Positions 1 to 8,630 of a stretch of 64,000 nt of DNA are shown here, piece by piece. Source of the stretch: an uncultured Flavobacteriaceae bacterium (lineage in GTDB: Bacteria; Bacteroidota; Bacteroidia; Flavobacteriales; Flavobacteriaceae); assembly GCA_947497245.1 (NCBI GenBank), contig CANMFO010000002.1, positions 1,116,001 to 1,180,000 on the forward strand, written 5' to 3'. Below the pieces are notes generated by a model, which was not told the origin of the DNA, did not search any database, and worked only from the letters and a program-made list of their open reading frames with translations. Position numbers and translations under genes: made by a program. Positions within the stretch are counted from its first letter, which is position 1. Each line of letters starts with the position of its first letter.

Positions 1-1363
1 CCACAAAGTCCGCCAATTTTCCGATGGCGACCGATCCCAATATGTCGTCCGCTCCCAAGGCTTCCGCCCCGTTCAGGGTGGCAGAGCGAACTACCTCCAA
101 AGGATGGAAGCCCGCTTCTCGAAGCAGTTCCAGCTCCCGTATGTAGGCAAAGCCATACAGTTGAAAAATAAAACCGGAATCGGAACCCGTGGTGACCCGC
201 CCGCCCCGGTTTTTATATTCATTGATAAAGGTCATCCATAGTTTGTAGTTGTTCCTCCAGGCCACTTCTTGTTCTGTGCCCCAATCGTGCCAATAGCTTC
301 CGTGGGATATTTTACTGGGTTGGAAGAACCTCCATAAGGAGGGAAGAGTGTATTCTTCGTGCCATTCCGCCCTTCGGGCACGTTGCAGGTCGCGACTCGC
401 TTCGTAGATATTGAAGGTAGGGTCTAGTGTGAAATCCAATTCCAGTAGTTCGCCCATTACCTTTTCCCAATGTTCGGAATAAGGCTTGGCCGCCTGGGCC
501 CACAGCTTTCCGGCATTTTCAAATCGGTGTTGCTCGTTCTGATAGTTATAGTCCAACGGATAGTGTTGCACGGTCTTGTCGTCGAACAGGGCTTCCGGTA
601 GGCCGTACCAATGTTCCATGCTGGTCAGTCCGGCACGGGCGGAATGCAACACGTTCCAACGGGCGACGCTCAATTGTGCGTGGTGACAGGCGGAGCCCAA
701 TCCCAATTTTTTGTTCTCGTCCAGGGCTGCCGCCATAATCTCTGGCTCCGCCCCGAAGAACTTTATGCCATCTGCCCCTTTTTTAGCGTTTGCACGTACC
801 CATTCCCGAGCCTGATCGGGTGTTGAAATGGGAATGTCGTTCAGCGGATTAAAGGTCTTGCTCTTCTGCCCAAAGCCAGTATAGGCATAGATGCGAGGAG
901 CGATAATCTCATTTTTCGAACTTTTTCGTTTGAGGTCCATGGTAAAGTCCACCCCGCGACCACTGGGCTCCCGTACGGTAGTTACCCCATGGCCCATCCA
1001 TAGCTTGAAGACATAGTCGGGCTCGGCCCCTTGTGCTACGCCCCCGATATGGCCATGCATATCCACAAAACCGGGCAATAGGTACATGCCAGTGCAGTCC
1101 AGTTCTTTCCCACCAACCTTCAGTTTGGGTCGTTTTGAGGTGTCGATCTTTACGCCCGGATAGCCAACGACCTTGATGCCTGTGATGATATTGTTTTCCA
1201 CCACGATATCGATCGGTCCCTGGGGCGGGGCACCATTTCCATTGATCAACATCACCCCCCGGATGATGAGTTGTGAATGCGGTCCGTCGCCCTCAAGCGA
1301 CTGGGCCGTAATTTGGGCAATCCCGGTCAAAAGGGATACTAGGAGAAAGAGGATTCGCTTCAT
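1..1363 (-). CDS. Secreted amidohydrolase family protein (3' part outside window)
   Basis: Metal-dependent amidohydrolase of the imidazolonepropionase/dipeptidase type; 454 codons are visible and the C-terminus runs off the left edge. The ATG at 1363 is followed by a hydrophobic signal peptide (about residues 1-20, ending near AQS). A beta-sandwich segment leads into the metal-binding motif LLPGFVDMHGH (near residue 95), and a later GSDSG holds the Asp expected at the barrel's metal site. These motifs give the family, not the substrate. It follows the M14 carboxypeptidase gene on the same strand after 49 bases, so the two may be cotranscribed and act together on peptides or amides in the periplasm. 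Confidence 0.85.
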   Translation of the reverse strand, partial: MKRILFLLVSLLTGIAQITAQSLEGDGPHSQLIIRGVMLINGNGAPPQGPIDIVVENNIITGIKVVGYPGVKIDTSKRPKLKVGGKELDCTGMYLLPGFVDMHGHIGGVAQGAEPDYVFKLWMGHGVTTVREPSGRGVDFTMDLKRKSSKNEIIAPRIYAYTGFGQKSKTFNPLNDIPISTPDQAREWVRANAKKGADGIKFFGAEPEIMAAALDENKKLGLGSACHHAQLSVARWNVLHSARAGLTSMEHWYGLPEALFDDKTVQHYPLDYNYQNEQHRFENAGKLWAQAAKPYSEHWEKVMGELLELDFTLDPTFNIYEASRDLQRARRAEWHEEYTLPSLWRFFQPSKISHGSYWHDWGTEQEVAWRNNYKLWMTFINEYKNRGGRVTTGSDSGFIFQLYGFAYIRELELLREAGFHPLEVVRSATLNGAEALGADDILGSVAIGKLADFV

Positions 1364-1412
1364 TGGGAATATGTTGGGTTCGATCTAAAGTTCGGTTTAG
1401 TTTTTGTGATGC

Positions 1413-3944
1413 CTATTCTGTGGGAACGGTAATCTTGTCCCCTAAAAACAGGGCGTTCAAAAACAGTTTGTTGGTGCCATACCAACTTCCCCTAAAATTC
1501 GGATTATCGGCAAAGAGCACGGCCCTGCCACGACCCACTTTGCTAACGACCAGGGAGGCAGAGGGCTTCACGCGTTCTTCCATGTTCTTTTTGGTGATAA
1601 AGCCATCGATGTGCGGGTTTTGGGCGTACTTCGCCACTGTGGCATATGCGTTTTTACTGGGCAGCAACCAGACCTCGTTGTTTTTGTACACCGGGATATT
1701 TTTGTCACGGTACCCAAAGGCCAAAGGATGGGTCAAATCTAAATCGACCCTTAAAATTACACCGCCCACGCTTTCCTTTCCTATATTTTCCTCGGCATCG
1801 GCATAAGGTCTGCGGACCGTAATTTTTTTTGTTACCTTTTCCGTCGAGTCTTTTTTCGCATCCGTCAATTTTTCTTGGACCAATTTCTTTTCGATAGCCC
1901 ATTTTGTAGCACTTCCTATCGTAATCAGGGTATTTCCCTTGCTTACCCAGTCCTTTATCTTGTCCTGTTGTTTTTCGGTAAGCTTGTAATTCCCCGAAAC
2001 CATGACCAGCGTATTGTACTTGTCGAAATTGGCCCGGTCGAAATTCCTCATTGGAATTTTGGTTATCGGCATGTGTACACGGGTATCCAATAAATGCCAG
2101 ATCTCCCCGGCCTCATAGGAACGGATGCCATTCCCTATGAGCATCATGGCCTTGGGTTTTTTTAGAGGTCGGACGTAACGACTCCCCAAATCGATACCAC
2201 CGCGGCTATAGCCCGAGTTCGCCCCATATATCGGGACCTGGAATCTTTGCTGCGCCGTCTTTATCAGATCGAACACCACCTTGGCACTTTTCTTCTGAAG
2301 GCTAACGGGAACCACCAGGCTCCCACTGCCAAAGTTTTTCACCCCGTCGCCCGCTTGGGCCGTGAAGGGCCTAAAGGCGGCAGAGACCACCAGACCCTTT
2401 TGCTGTAGGTAGTGCAGGGCCGCCGGGGCATTATAATCGTCCCAATCGACGATATAGGCATAGTTGGACTCCAGGACTGGGGATACTTTGACCAGATTGT
2501 CGGTGCTTGTAATCCGTTCTCCCCGGTCGGTTGAGGTTACCGGTCGGTATTTCATATTGTAAAAATTGGCGACCGACCAACCCGAAGCATCGTAGTACAC
2601 ACTGTCCCTGTACTTGCTATAGGTCTCGAACATCGTCTGCACCATCCGGTACTGGGCCTGTTGGGTCGGGACCAGATACTTGTCGCCCCATTTATACGTA
2701 TCGATTCGATGAAGCAACAATTTGTCGATAAAGGCCTTGGTGCGGTTGGCATCATGGGCATCTCCGAAGGTGTATCCCTTGATCTTGCTCTTAGAGGCAT
2801 TGACCAGCGCGCTTTTAAAGAAATCTTGCTGATACTTTCGCATATAGCCCCTGTTCTTGACCGCGGTCTTCACGGTGGTGATGCTCGAGATGTATTGGTT
2901 TCGGATCGTAAACGGGAAGGTAATCTCCCCAAAGGCCGTCGTTTGCCTATGCCCCCGGGAACTGGCCTGTTCGAACAACAGGCCCAGTCCGCCCTGTAGG
3001 TCCGGATAGGAGGAGCCATAGCCCGGGTAGGTGCCATCGAACACTTCCTTGGTAAAATAGAAAGAACCAATACTGTCCAATGCCCTGGCAAACCCCGCCC
3101 CGAACATATTGTTGAGGTCTTCGTAATTCTCCTTGGGCATAATGGGGTCGAGGGAGGCGTTGGTTTTCATCGGTTCGAAAAAATAGGTCGATTGGGTGCC
3201 CATTTCGTGGAAATCCGTTACCACGTTGGGATACCATTCATGGTACCAGGCCAGTTTCCCCCTGCTCTCGGGATGGATGCCCAATAGCCAATCCCTGTTG
3301 AGGTCGAACCAATAGTGGTTGGTACGGCCTCCCGGCCAATACTCGTTGTGTTCGGCATCCTGCGGGTCGGGTACATTGGGCGTGCCCTGATAGCTATTGG
3401 CCCATTGGGTATGTCGGTCGCGCCCGTCCGGATTTATGGTGGGATCGATAAAGATCACGGCCTTGTCCAGGTAGTCGAGGATTTCTGGGGCGTTGGAGGC
3501 CGCAAAAGTATAGGCCGTTAGCAAGGCGGCTTCCGAACTGGAGGGTTCGTTGCCATGCACATTGTAGCCCAGATTGACAAAAATGGGCACCGCTCCATAG
3601 TTCGATGCGACACCTTCTGGTCGGGTAAAGGCCAGATGCTGTTTTTTGAGCACTTCCAAGTTGGCTAGGTTTTCCGGGGAAGTAAGGGTCAAGATGACCA
3701 ATTTTCGACCCTCGTGCGTCTTTCCATAATAATGGATGGAGACCCGGTCGGAAACCTCTGCCAGCTTCTCCATATATGCCACGATACGATCATGGCGGGT
3801 GTGGTGCTCCCCAATTCCATAACCTAAAAAGGTCTCTGGTGAAGGGATATTTTCGCTAAAGGGCCGGAATTTTTTAAGGAAATAGTCCTGTGCTTGGATA
3901 CCAGTACTGAAACACAGTACCAGAAGGAGCCATTTTTTGAACAT
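1413..3944 (-). CDS. Secreted M14-family zinc carboxypeptidase
   Basis: 843 residues. I chose the ATG at 3944 because it opens a clean signal peptide (MFKKWLLLVLCFSTGIQAQ); the frame stays open 58 codons further upstream but that stretch looks noncoding. The N-terminal half carries the M14 signature: HGNE (zinc His and Glu), DLNRDW (Arg that binds the substrate carboxylate), DFHEMG (third zinc ligand) and FEQASSRG (candidate general-base Glu). The roughly 400 C-terminal residues have the look of the glutamine-amidotransferase-like tail seen in large Bacteroidetes M14 proteins. It probably trims peptides outside the cytoplasm. The amidohydrolase gene lies 49 bases downstream on the same strand. 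Confidence 0.9.
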   Translation of the reverse strand: MFKKWLLLVLCFSTGIQAQDYFLKKFRPFSENIPSPETFLGYGIGEHHTRHDRIVAYMEKLAEVSDRVSIHYYGKTHEGRKLVILTLTSPENLANLEVLKKQHLAFTRPEGVASNYGAVPIFVNLGYNVHGNEPSSSEAALLTAYTFAASNAPEILDYLDKAVIFIDPTINPDGRDRHTQWANSYQGTPNVPDPQDAEHNEYWPGGRTNHYWFDLNRDWLLGIHPESRGKLAWYHEWYPNVVTDFHEMGTQSTYFFEPMKTNASLDPIMPKENYEDLNNMFGAGFARALDSIGSFYFTKEVFDGTYPGYGSSYPDLQGGLGLLFEQASSRGHRQTTAFGEITFPFTIRNQYISSITTVKTAVKNRGYMRKYQQDFFKSALVNASKSKIKGYTFGDAHDANRTKAFIDKLLLHRIDTYKWGDKYLVPTQQAQYRMVQTMFETYSKYRDSVYYDASGWSVANFYNMKYRPVTSTDRGERITSTDNLVKVSPVLESNYAYIVDWDDYNAPAALHYLQQKGLVVSAAFRPFTAQAGDGVKNFGSGSLVVPVSLQKKSAKVVFDLIKTAQQRFQVPIYGANSGYSRGGIDLGSRYVRPLKKPKAMMLIGNGIRSYEAGEIWHLLDTRVHMPITKIPMRNFDRANFDKYNTLVMVSGNYKLTEKQQDKIKDWVSKGNTLITIGSATKWAIEKKLVQEKLTDAKKDSTEKVTKKITVRRPYADAEENIGKESVGGVILRVDLDLTHPLAFGYRDKNIPVYKNNEVWLLPSKNAYATVAKYAQNPHIDGFITKKNMEERVKPSASLVVSKVGRGRAVLFADNPNFRGSWYGTNKLFLNALFLGDKITVPTE

Positions 3945-4150
3945 GAAGCGGTATTTTATAATTAGTCGTTTTAAATATAGGGATAAAATCAGTACGCAGC
4001 CGATAGTCGGCGCGAAAGTGTTTTGATGGGCCAATGGCCTTTTGGCCAGCTCATGAAAATTTGGTCCACCCCCGGGAATTGTACTTGAAATCATCCTTTG
4101 AACCCACCTTGCGGGCAATGGGAACGATCGGGTTAGTCCATCGAGGGAAC

Positions 4151-5346
4151 CTAAAGACCAATTTCCTTGAACTTTATGATGTAATGGGTGCCTTTTTTCG
4201 AGAGATCACGGGACATGGAGCCCTGCAGTTGCCGCGACAAGTTGTGAATTAACCTTAACCCCAATGATTTTGAATTTCTGTAGTCCAGGTCTTTGGAAAA
4301 ACCGATACCATCGTCTCCAATGTGCAGGATGAAATGGTCGGGCCCGCTTTTTTTCAGTTGTATGAAAATCTCACCCTTGCTGTCATTGAGAATGCCGTAC
4401 TTCAGCGTGTTGGTGACCGCTTCATTGACCAATAGGCCCAAGGGAATGGCCGTGTCGATATTGAACCTTAAATCGGGGATATCGATATCCACGGCAATGT
4501 TGTCGCTGTTCCCTTTTATGGAGCGTACCAGATATTTCACCAGTTCCAGGATATAGGAGCGATAATGGATCTTTGAAAGATCTTCGCGGAGATACAGCAT
4601 TTCGTGGATCATGGCCATGGATATGACCCTGTTCTGACTGCTTTTCAATAATTTTTTTGCGCCCTCGTCCTCAATGTTCCGGGACTGTAGGCTCAGCAAG
4701 CTCGAAATGGTCTGCAGGTTGTTCTTCACCCTGTGGTGCACTTCTTTGAGCAAGGTTTCTTCTCATGTATTTTTGCCTCTACCTCCCGCTTGGCCTTATA
4801 CAAACTGTGATGTGCCCGCAGCAGGTGCTTGCCGAATATCCCCCCGAGAAGGTATACCGAAAACAATATGCTGATAAAACTAAAAATATCTTTGGACGTG
4901 TTCGGGACCACATTGGTTATGGGACCGTTCGCCCCGATCCCCAGAAAATAAAGTAAAGTAATGAGAATCAAAATGGTGTACAAATAGATTTTGCCGAAAA
5001 CCCGGGTAGAAACATAGCCTGCCAAGACGATAAGGGCGAGAACAAAAACAAAGGGACTGCTGATTCCCCCGCTATAAAGGGTAATGGCCACGGTACCGAA
5101 CAAGGAGAGTATCGAAGTGGTCAGGGCCATTGTGGTCAGGTTACCGTGTTTTTTAAAAGCGAGAACGTTGATCAGGTTCAAGACAAAATAAGCAAAGAGG
5201 ACATAGGGGATTACCTGCCTTATGTGCAACAGGTACATACATACCAACCCAAAAAGCAAGCTTAATACCGAAGAGGCATAATTGAACTTGAGGAGCAGGT
5301 GGGTCTTGTCGATGACCCTGGTCTGGTCTTTGATCGATTTTTCCAT
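4151..5346 (-). pseudogene. Frameshifted HisKA_2 sensor histidine kinase (tandem copy)
   Basis: The same architecture as the intact kinase just upstream on this strand: about six membrane segments (from the ATG at 5346), then the phospho-acceptor region LLKEVHHRVKNNLQ, then a HATPase domain with NEAVTNTLKYG, IGDDGIGF and SLGLRLIHNL. The reading frame breaks near 4760, between VEAKIHEK and the ETLLKEVHHR block. Restoring one base (AAG-GAA-ACC instead of AAG-AAA-CC) rejoins the two parts exactly as in the paralogue. As read, the first frame stops at 4726 after 206 residues without the His box, and the kinase half (4151-4753) has only a TTG to start from. Either a real loss of function or a one-base sequence error. 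Confidence 0.8.
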
Positions 5347-5483
5347 CGCATTTTTATTCGGGACAGGCCCATCTACCCTTTGGCAGGGAGTCCAAACGGG
5401 ATTTCAGGGTATTTTGAGAACGCCCTACCCGCTGAAAAAAAGACGTAGACCGATTTTTAAAATACAGGGATATCGTTCCAAAC

Positions 5484-5516
5484 GTAAAGCTAAGCATGTT
5501 TTGCAGGATTGCTCAA
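5484..5516 (-). promoter_or_regulatory. Promoter of the frameshifted kinase, duplicated with the gene
   Basis: On the minus strand a TTG at 5516-5514 is followed after 21 bases by TAGCTTTA. The block has the same 33-base length and shares TTG, AAAACAT, TTAG and TTTAC at matching positions with the block upstream of the intact kinase (6889-6921). The flanking sequence is otherwise diverged, so the conserved block is probably the promoter. It lies 138 bases upstream of the start; the rest of the 264-base gap (5347-5610) holds nothing I recognise. Confidence 0.5.
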
Positions 5517-5610
5517 AAAGTAGGAAAAAATCGACAAAACGCACACAAAGTGGCGGCGTGGGCCTAGGGGAATCGGTAGAAAAAATGAGATTGGGATACG
5601 AGGTGCAAAG

Positions 5611-6825
5611 CTAGGCCACCGACGGGATCTGTTCCGTAATCTCCCTGAATTTCACAATATAATGCGTCCCCTTTTTCGAAAGATCTCGAATGATGGAGCC
5701 GCGCAGCTGGCGGGCAAGGTTATGGATCAGCTTCAACCCTAGCGATTTGGATGTTTTGTAGTTGATGGTATCCGCAAAACCGGCCCCGTTATCTCCAATG
5801 TTCAAAAGGTACTCATCGTTCTCACCCTTGCGCAGCTTAATAAAGATCTCTCCCTGACTGTCGTCCACAATACCGTATTTGAGCGCATTGGTCACGGCCT
5901 CGTTGATCAAAAGTCCCAGTGGAATGGCCGTATCGATATTCAGTTTTACCTGGGGAATGTCAATATCCAATGTAATATTACCGCTCGTTCCCTTAATGGA
6001 GCGCACCAGATATTCGGCCAGGTCCTGTACATAGGTTTTGTACTCGACCTTGGAGATATCTTCCCTCATATAGAGCATTTCGTGTACCATGGCCATGGAA
6101 ATGACACGGTTCTGACTGCTTTTTAAAAGGTCTTTTATCCGGGGGTCCTCGTTGTTCCTGGCCTGTAAGCTCAGCAGACTTGAAACGGTCTGCAGGTTAT
6201 TTTTCACCCGGTGGTGCACCTCCTTGAGCAAGGTTTCCTTTTCCTTGATCTTGTCTTCGAGCTGATTCTTTGTTTTGTATAGGTTGTGGTGGGCGTGCAG
6301 CAGGTTCTTTCCAAAAACGCCTCCCAACAGGTACACCGAGAACAGGACGCTCAACAATGCAAAAAGGTTTTTCGATTGTTCCGGGACCACATTGGTCACA
6401 AAACTGAAATCGGCAATGCTTTGGGAATAGATCAACACGATGATCAAAAGGTTAAGGTTCAGGTAGATCGTACCGTACGACTTTGTGGTCACATAGCCCG
6501 CAACCACGATAAGGGCGAGTACAAAGATGAACGGACTATTGATGCCCCCACTGTATAGCGTGATGATACTGGCACCCGTTAGGGTCATAATCGACACAAT
6601 ATTATAGGTGAGGGTAAGGTTTTTATGGGACTTGTAGAGAAAGGTATTGGTGAGGTTCAGTATACCAAAAGCGAAAAAGACATAGGGAATCACCTCCTTG
6701 ATGTCCAGTACAAAAAAACAGAGCACGCCAAACAAAAGTGAAAAGATGGAGGTGAAGTAATTTACCTTCAGGACCAATCGGGCCTTATCCCTCAACCGTT
6801 CTTCCAATTTTTTGTTTGTTTGCAT
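5611..6825 (-). CDS. Membrane sensor histidine kinase, HisKA_2 family
   Basis: 404 residues. Residues about 15-180 form roughly six hydrophobic segments with no separate periplasmic domain, followed by a short coiled linker (LYKTKNQLEDKIKEKETL). The HisKA_2 dimerisation/phospho-acceptor helix LLKEVHHRVKNNLQ comes near residue 205, and the HATPase_c domain has an N box (NEAVTNALKYG), G1 (IGDNGAGF) and G2 (SLGLKLIHNL). The ligand cannot be told from sequence. No response regulator lies nearby, so its partner is encoded elsewhere. A frameshifted paralogue follows 264 bases downstream. Reads as an intact orphan kinase. Confidence 0.88.
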   Translation of the reverse strand: MQTNKKLEERLRDKARLVLKVNYFTSIFSLLFGVLCFFVLDIKEVIPYVFFAFGILNLTNTFLYKSHKNLTLTYNIVSIMTLTGASIITLYSGGINSPFIFVLALIVVAGYVTTKSYGTIYLNLNLLIIVLIYSQSIADFSFVTNVVPEQSKNLFALLSVLFSVYLLGGVFGKNLLHAHHNLYKTKNQLEDKIKEKETLLKEVHHRVKNNLQTVSSLLSLQARNNEDPRIKDLLKSSQNRVISMAMVHEMLYMREDISKVEYKTYVQDLAEYLVRSIKGTSGNITLDIDIPQVKLNIDTAIPLGLLINEAVTNALKYGIVDDSQGEIFIKLRKGENDEYLLNIGDNGAGFADTINYKTSKSLGLKLIHNLARQLRGSIIRDLSKKGTHYIVKFREITEQIPSVA

Positions 6826-6888
6826 ATGAGAAATTTTAAATATTGGTTTTCTGAAAAGGGTCGATTCTGGGTACGGAATTATTTCGTT

Positions 6889-6921
6889 GTAAAACTAAAT
6901 ATGTTTTGGCAGATATTCCAA
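6889..6921 (-). promoter_or_regulatory. Promoter of the intact HisKA_2 kinase
   Basis: On the minus strand TTG (6921-6919), 21 bases, then TAGTTTTA, a near match to the Bacteroidetes -7 element TAnnTTTG. It shares AAAACAT and the TTAG/TTTAC core with the block upstream of the frameshifted paralogue, in register over 33 bases. Confidence 0.5.
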
Positions 6922-7021
6922 TTTCTACCGTTCATATTTCGCCCGGTTCGAAGGAAAATGAATAATCTTCTTTTCAATACGGACCGATGCGTGACCGGCC
7001 AAAACGAGCTCAGCCTGATCG

Positions 7022-8425
7022 TTACGGGCGCTGGGAGCGCTCCACCTTGGGTTCTAGGTCGGTCAGATCGGAAATCTTTATGGGCAGTCCTTTTTCGATG
7101 CTGCGCACCGCCGCGATACCGATGAGGCACGACATTGCACCATCGCGGATGCCCGCGGCCCTTCCAAATTCGTCCTCGGCTCCTGGAGTCTTGAATATAT
7201 TGTCCTGTAAACGTCCGTCCCCGCCGCCATGGCCCCTTTTTTCAGTGACCACGTTTACGGTTTCAAAGTCCTTCCAGAGTTTGTGTACAATTATGGGTTC
7301 GATTTCAAAGACCTCTTGGTTCGACTGGTCCATTTCCTTGGCGTGCAACTCGGCCTGGCTAAGCTTGCTGTTTTTGTTATAGGGAATGTCCAGCCAGGCT
7401 TCGATCCGACCTTCGGTACCGTTGAAGGCCACTCGCCAGCCCTCAAAAGGGGAGTAGGTGGTAAGGGAGTAGTTCAAAATGGTATTGTCGGCATACTTGA
7501 CCTGTGACGACATCTTATCGTAAATGTCGATTTCTTCCCGGAACAGGCAATTATCCCTGATATAGCCGTCCTCGTGCTCATGGTCGACATACAAACGCTT
7601 TGATCGTTCATCCTTCATAATGTCCCAATGGAACGCGCAGTTTTCCTTGTGGTCACAGGTTCGACAGTTCTTTCCCCTGAAGGGGCCATTTTTCCCATAA
7701 AATTCCAGGGCACCATAGGCGAACACTTCTTCCGGCTCGGAATCGATCCACCAGTTCAGCAGATCAAAGTGATGCGTGGATTTGTGCACCCAAAGCGACC
7801 CGCTACTCTCCATCTGTCCGTGCCACCGCCTAAAATAGGATGCCCCATGGTAGGTGTTCAGGTACCAATGGAAATCGACAGAGACCAATTTCCCGATGGC
7901 ATTGCCGGCCAAAAGTTCCTTGATCTTGGTTGCGTACGGGCTCCAGCGGTAATTGAAGCCCATGATCAGGTTTTTGTTCGATTTCTTTTCGGCTTCCAAA
8001 ATGGCCTGGCATTTTGTCTCATCGGTGGTCAATGGCTTTTCAGTCAGCACATCGCAACCCATTTCCAAACCTTTTATAATGAATTCGTGGTGCGTGGAAT
8101 CCTTGGTGGTCACAATGACCAGATCCGGTTTGGCAGTGGCGATCATATGGTCAAAATCGGTAAAAGTGGGGCAACTGGTACCGATGTACTTTTTTCCGTA
8201 TTCCAGTCGACCCGGGTTGATGTCACAAAGTCCTACAAATTCCAGTAAATCCGAATATTCATCCACCAGGCGTTTGCCCCAGAAGGTGGTACCCCGTATG
8301 CCCGTGCCCACAAGGGCCACTCTCAATTTCTTGGAAGTACCAAAATCAAAGGCATGTACCGGAATTGCGGAACTGGCCGCCAACATGCTGATGGATGATA
8401 AAAATTTGCGTCGCGAAGTAGTCAT
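7022..8425 (-). CDS. Tat-exported Gfo/Idh/MocA family oxidoreductase
   Basis: 467 residues from the ATG at 8425, chosen because it opens a twin-arginine signal (TTSRRKFLSS followed by a hydrophobic stretch ending AIPVHA). The mature protein starts with a Rossmann fold (VALVGTGIRG) and has the family's EKP motif (CDVLTEKPLTTDE, near residue 140). The C-terminal half has the GFO_IDH_MocA alpha/beta domain, with FRRWHG and THHFDLLNWW. The family oxidises or reduces sugars and polyols with NAD(P) or a tightly bound cofactor; the Tat signal fits export with the cofactor already bound. The substrate is unknown. It is separated from secA by a strong terminator, so it is probably transcribed alone. 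Confidence 0.88.
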   Translation of the reverse strand: MTTSRRKFLSSISMLAASSAIPVHAFDFGTSKKLRVALVGTGIRGTTFWGKRLVDEYSDLLEFVGLCDINPGRLEYGKKYIGTSCPTFTDFDHMIATAKPDLVIVTTKDSTHHEFIIKGLEMGCDVLTEKPLTTDETKCQAILEAEKKSNKNLIMGFNYRWSPYATKIKELLAGNAIGKLVSVDFHWYLNTYHGASYFRRWHGQMESSGSLWVHKSTHHFDLLNWWIDSEPEEVFAYGALEFYGKNGPFRGKNCRTCDHKENCAFHWDIMKDERSKRLYVDHEHEDGYIRDNCLFREEIDIYDKMSSQVKYADNTILNYSLTTYSPFEGWRVAFNGTEGRIEAWLDIPYNKNSKLSQAELHAKEMDQSNQEVFEIEPIIVHKLWKDFETVNVVTEKRGHGGGDGRLQDNIFKTPGAEDEFGRAAGIRDGAMSCLIGIAAVRSIEKGLPIKISDLTDLEPKVERSQRP

Positions 8426-8575
8426 ATTTAAAAGGATAAGGTTACTTCTTAAAGGTATTGATTTTTTTGGATACGGACCCAAAGACGGCAGAACGATCGC
8501 TGCCCGGTCCAGCAGGTAGGTTGATGCCCTTTCGGGGATCCCATTTTTTGGTGGCTTGCCCACCCGATCGCCCAA

Positions 8576-8607
8576 ATAAAAAACGGCGACCCGTTTGGGG
8601 CCGCCGT
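8576..8607 (-). terminator. Rho-independent terminator after secA
   Basis: Minus-strand hairpin with outer stem ACGGCG/CGCCGT (8602-8607 with 8583-8588) and inner CCC/GGG pairs, followed directly by a run of six T (8583-8578). It lies 24 bases past the secA stop codon. Confidence 0.8.
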
Positions 8608-8630
8608 CCACTATCATCGGGATTCCCGAC

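Noticed and set aside
4741-4780. Programmed ribosomal frameshift in the kinase gene
   Set aside because: No slippery heptamer such as A-AAA-AAG and no strong downstream hairpin; the intact paralogue needs no shift, so a plain one-base deletion or sequence error is simpler.
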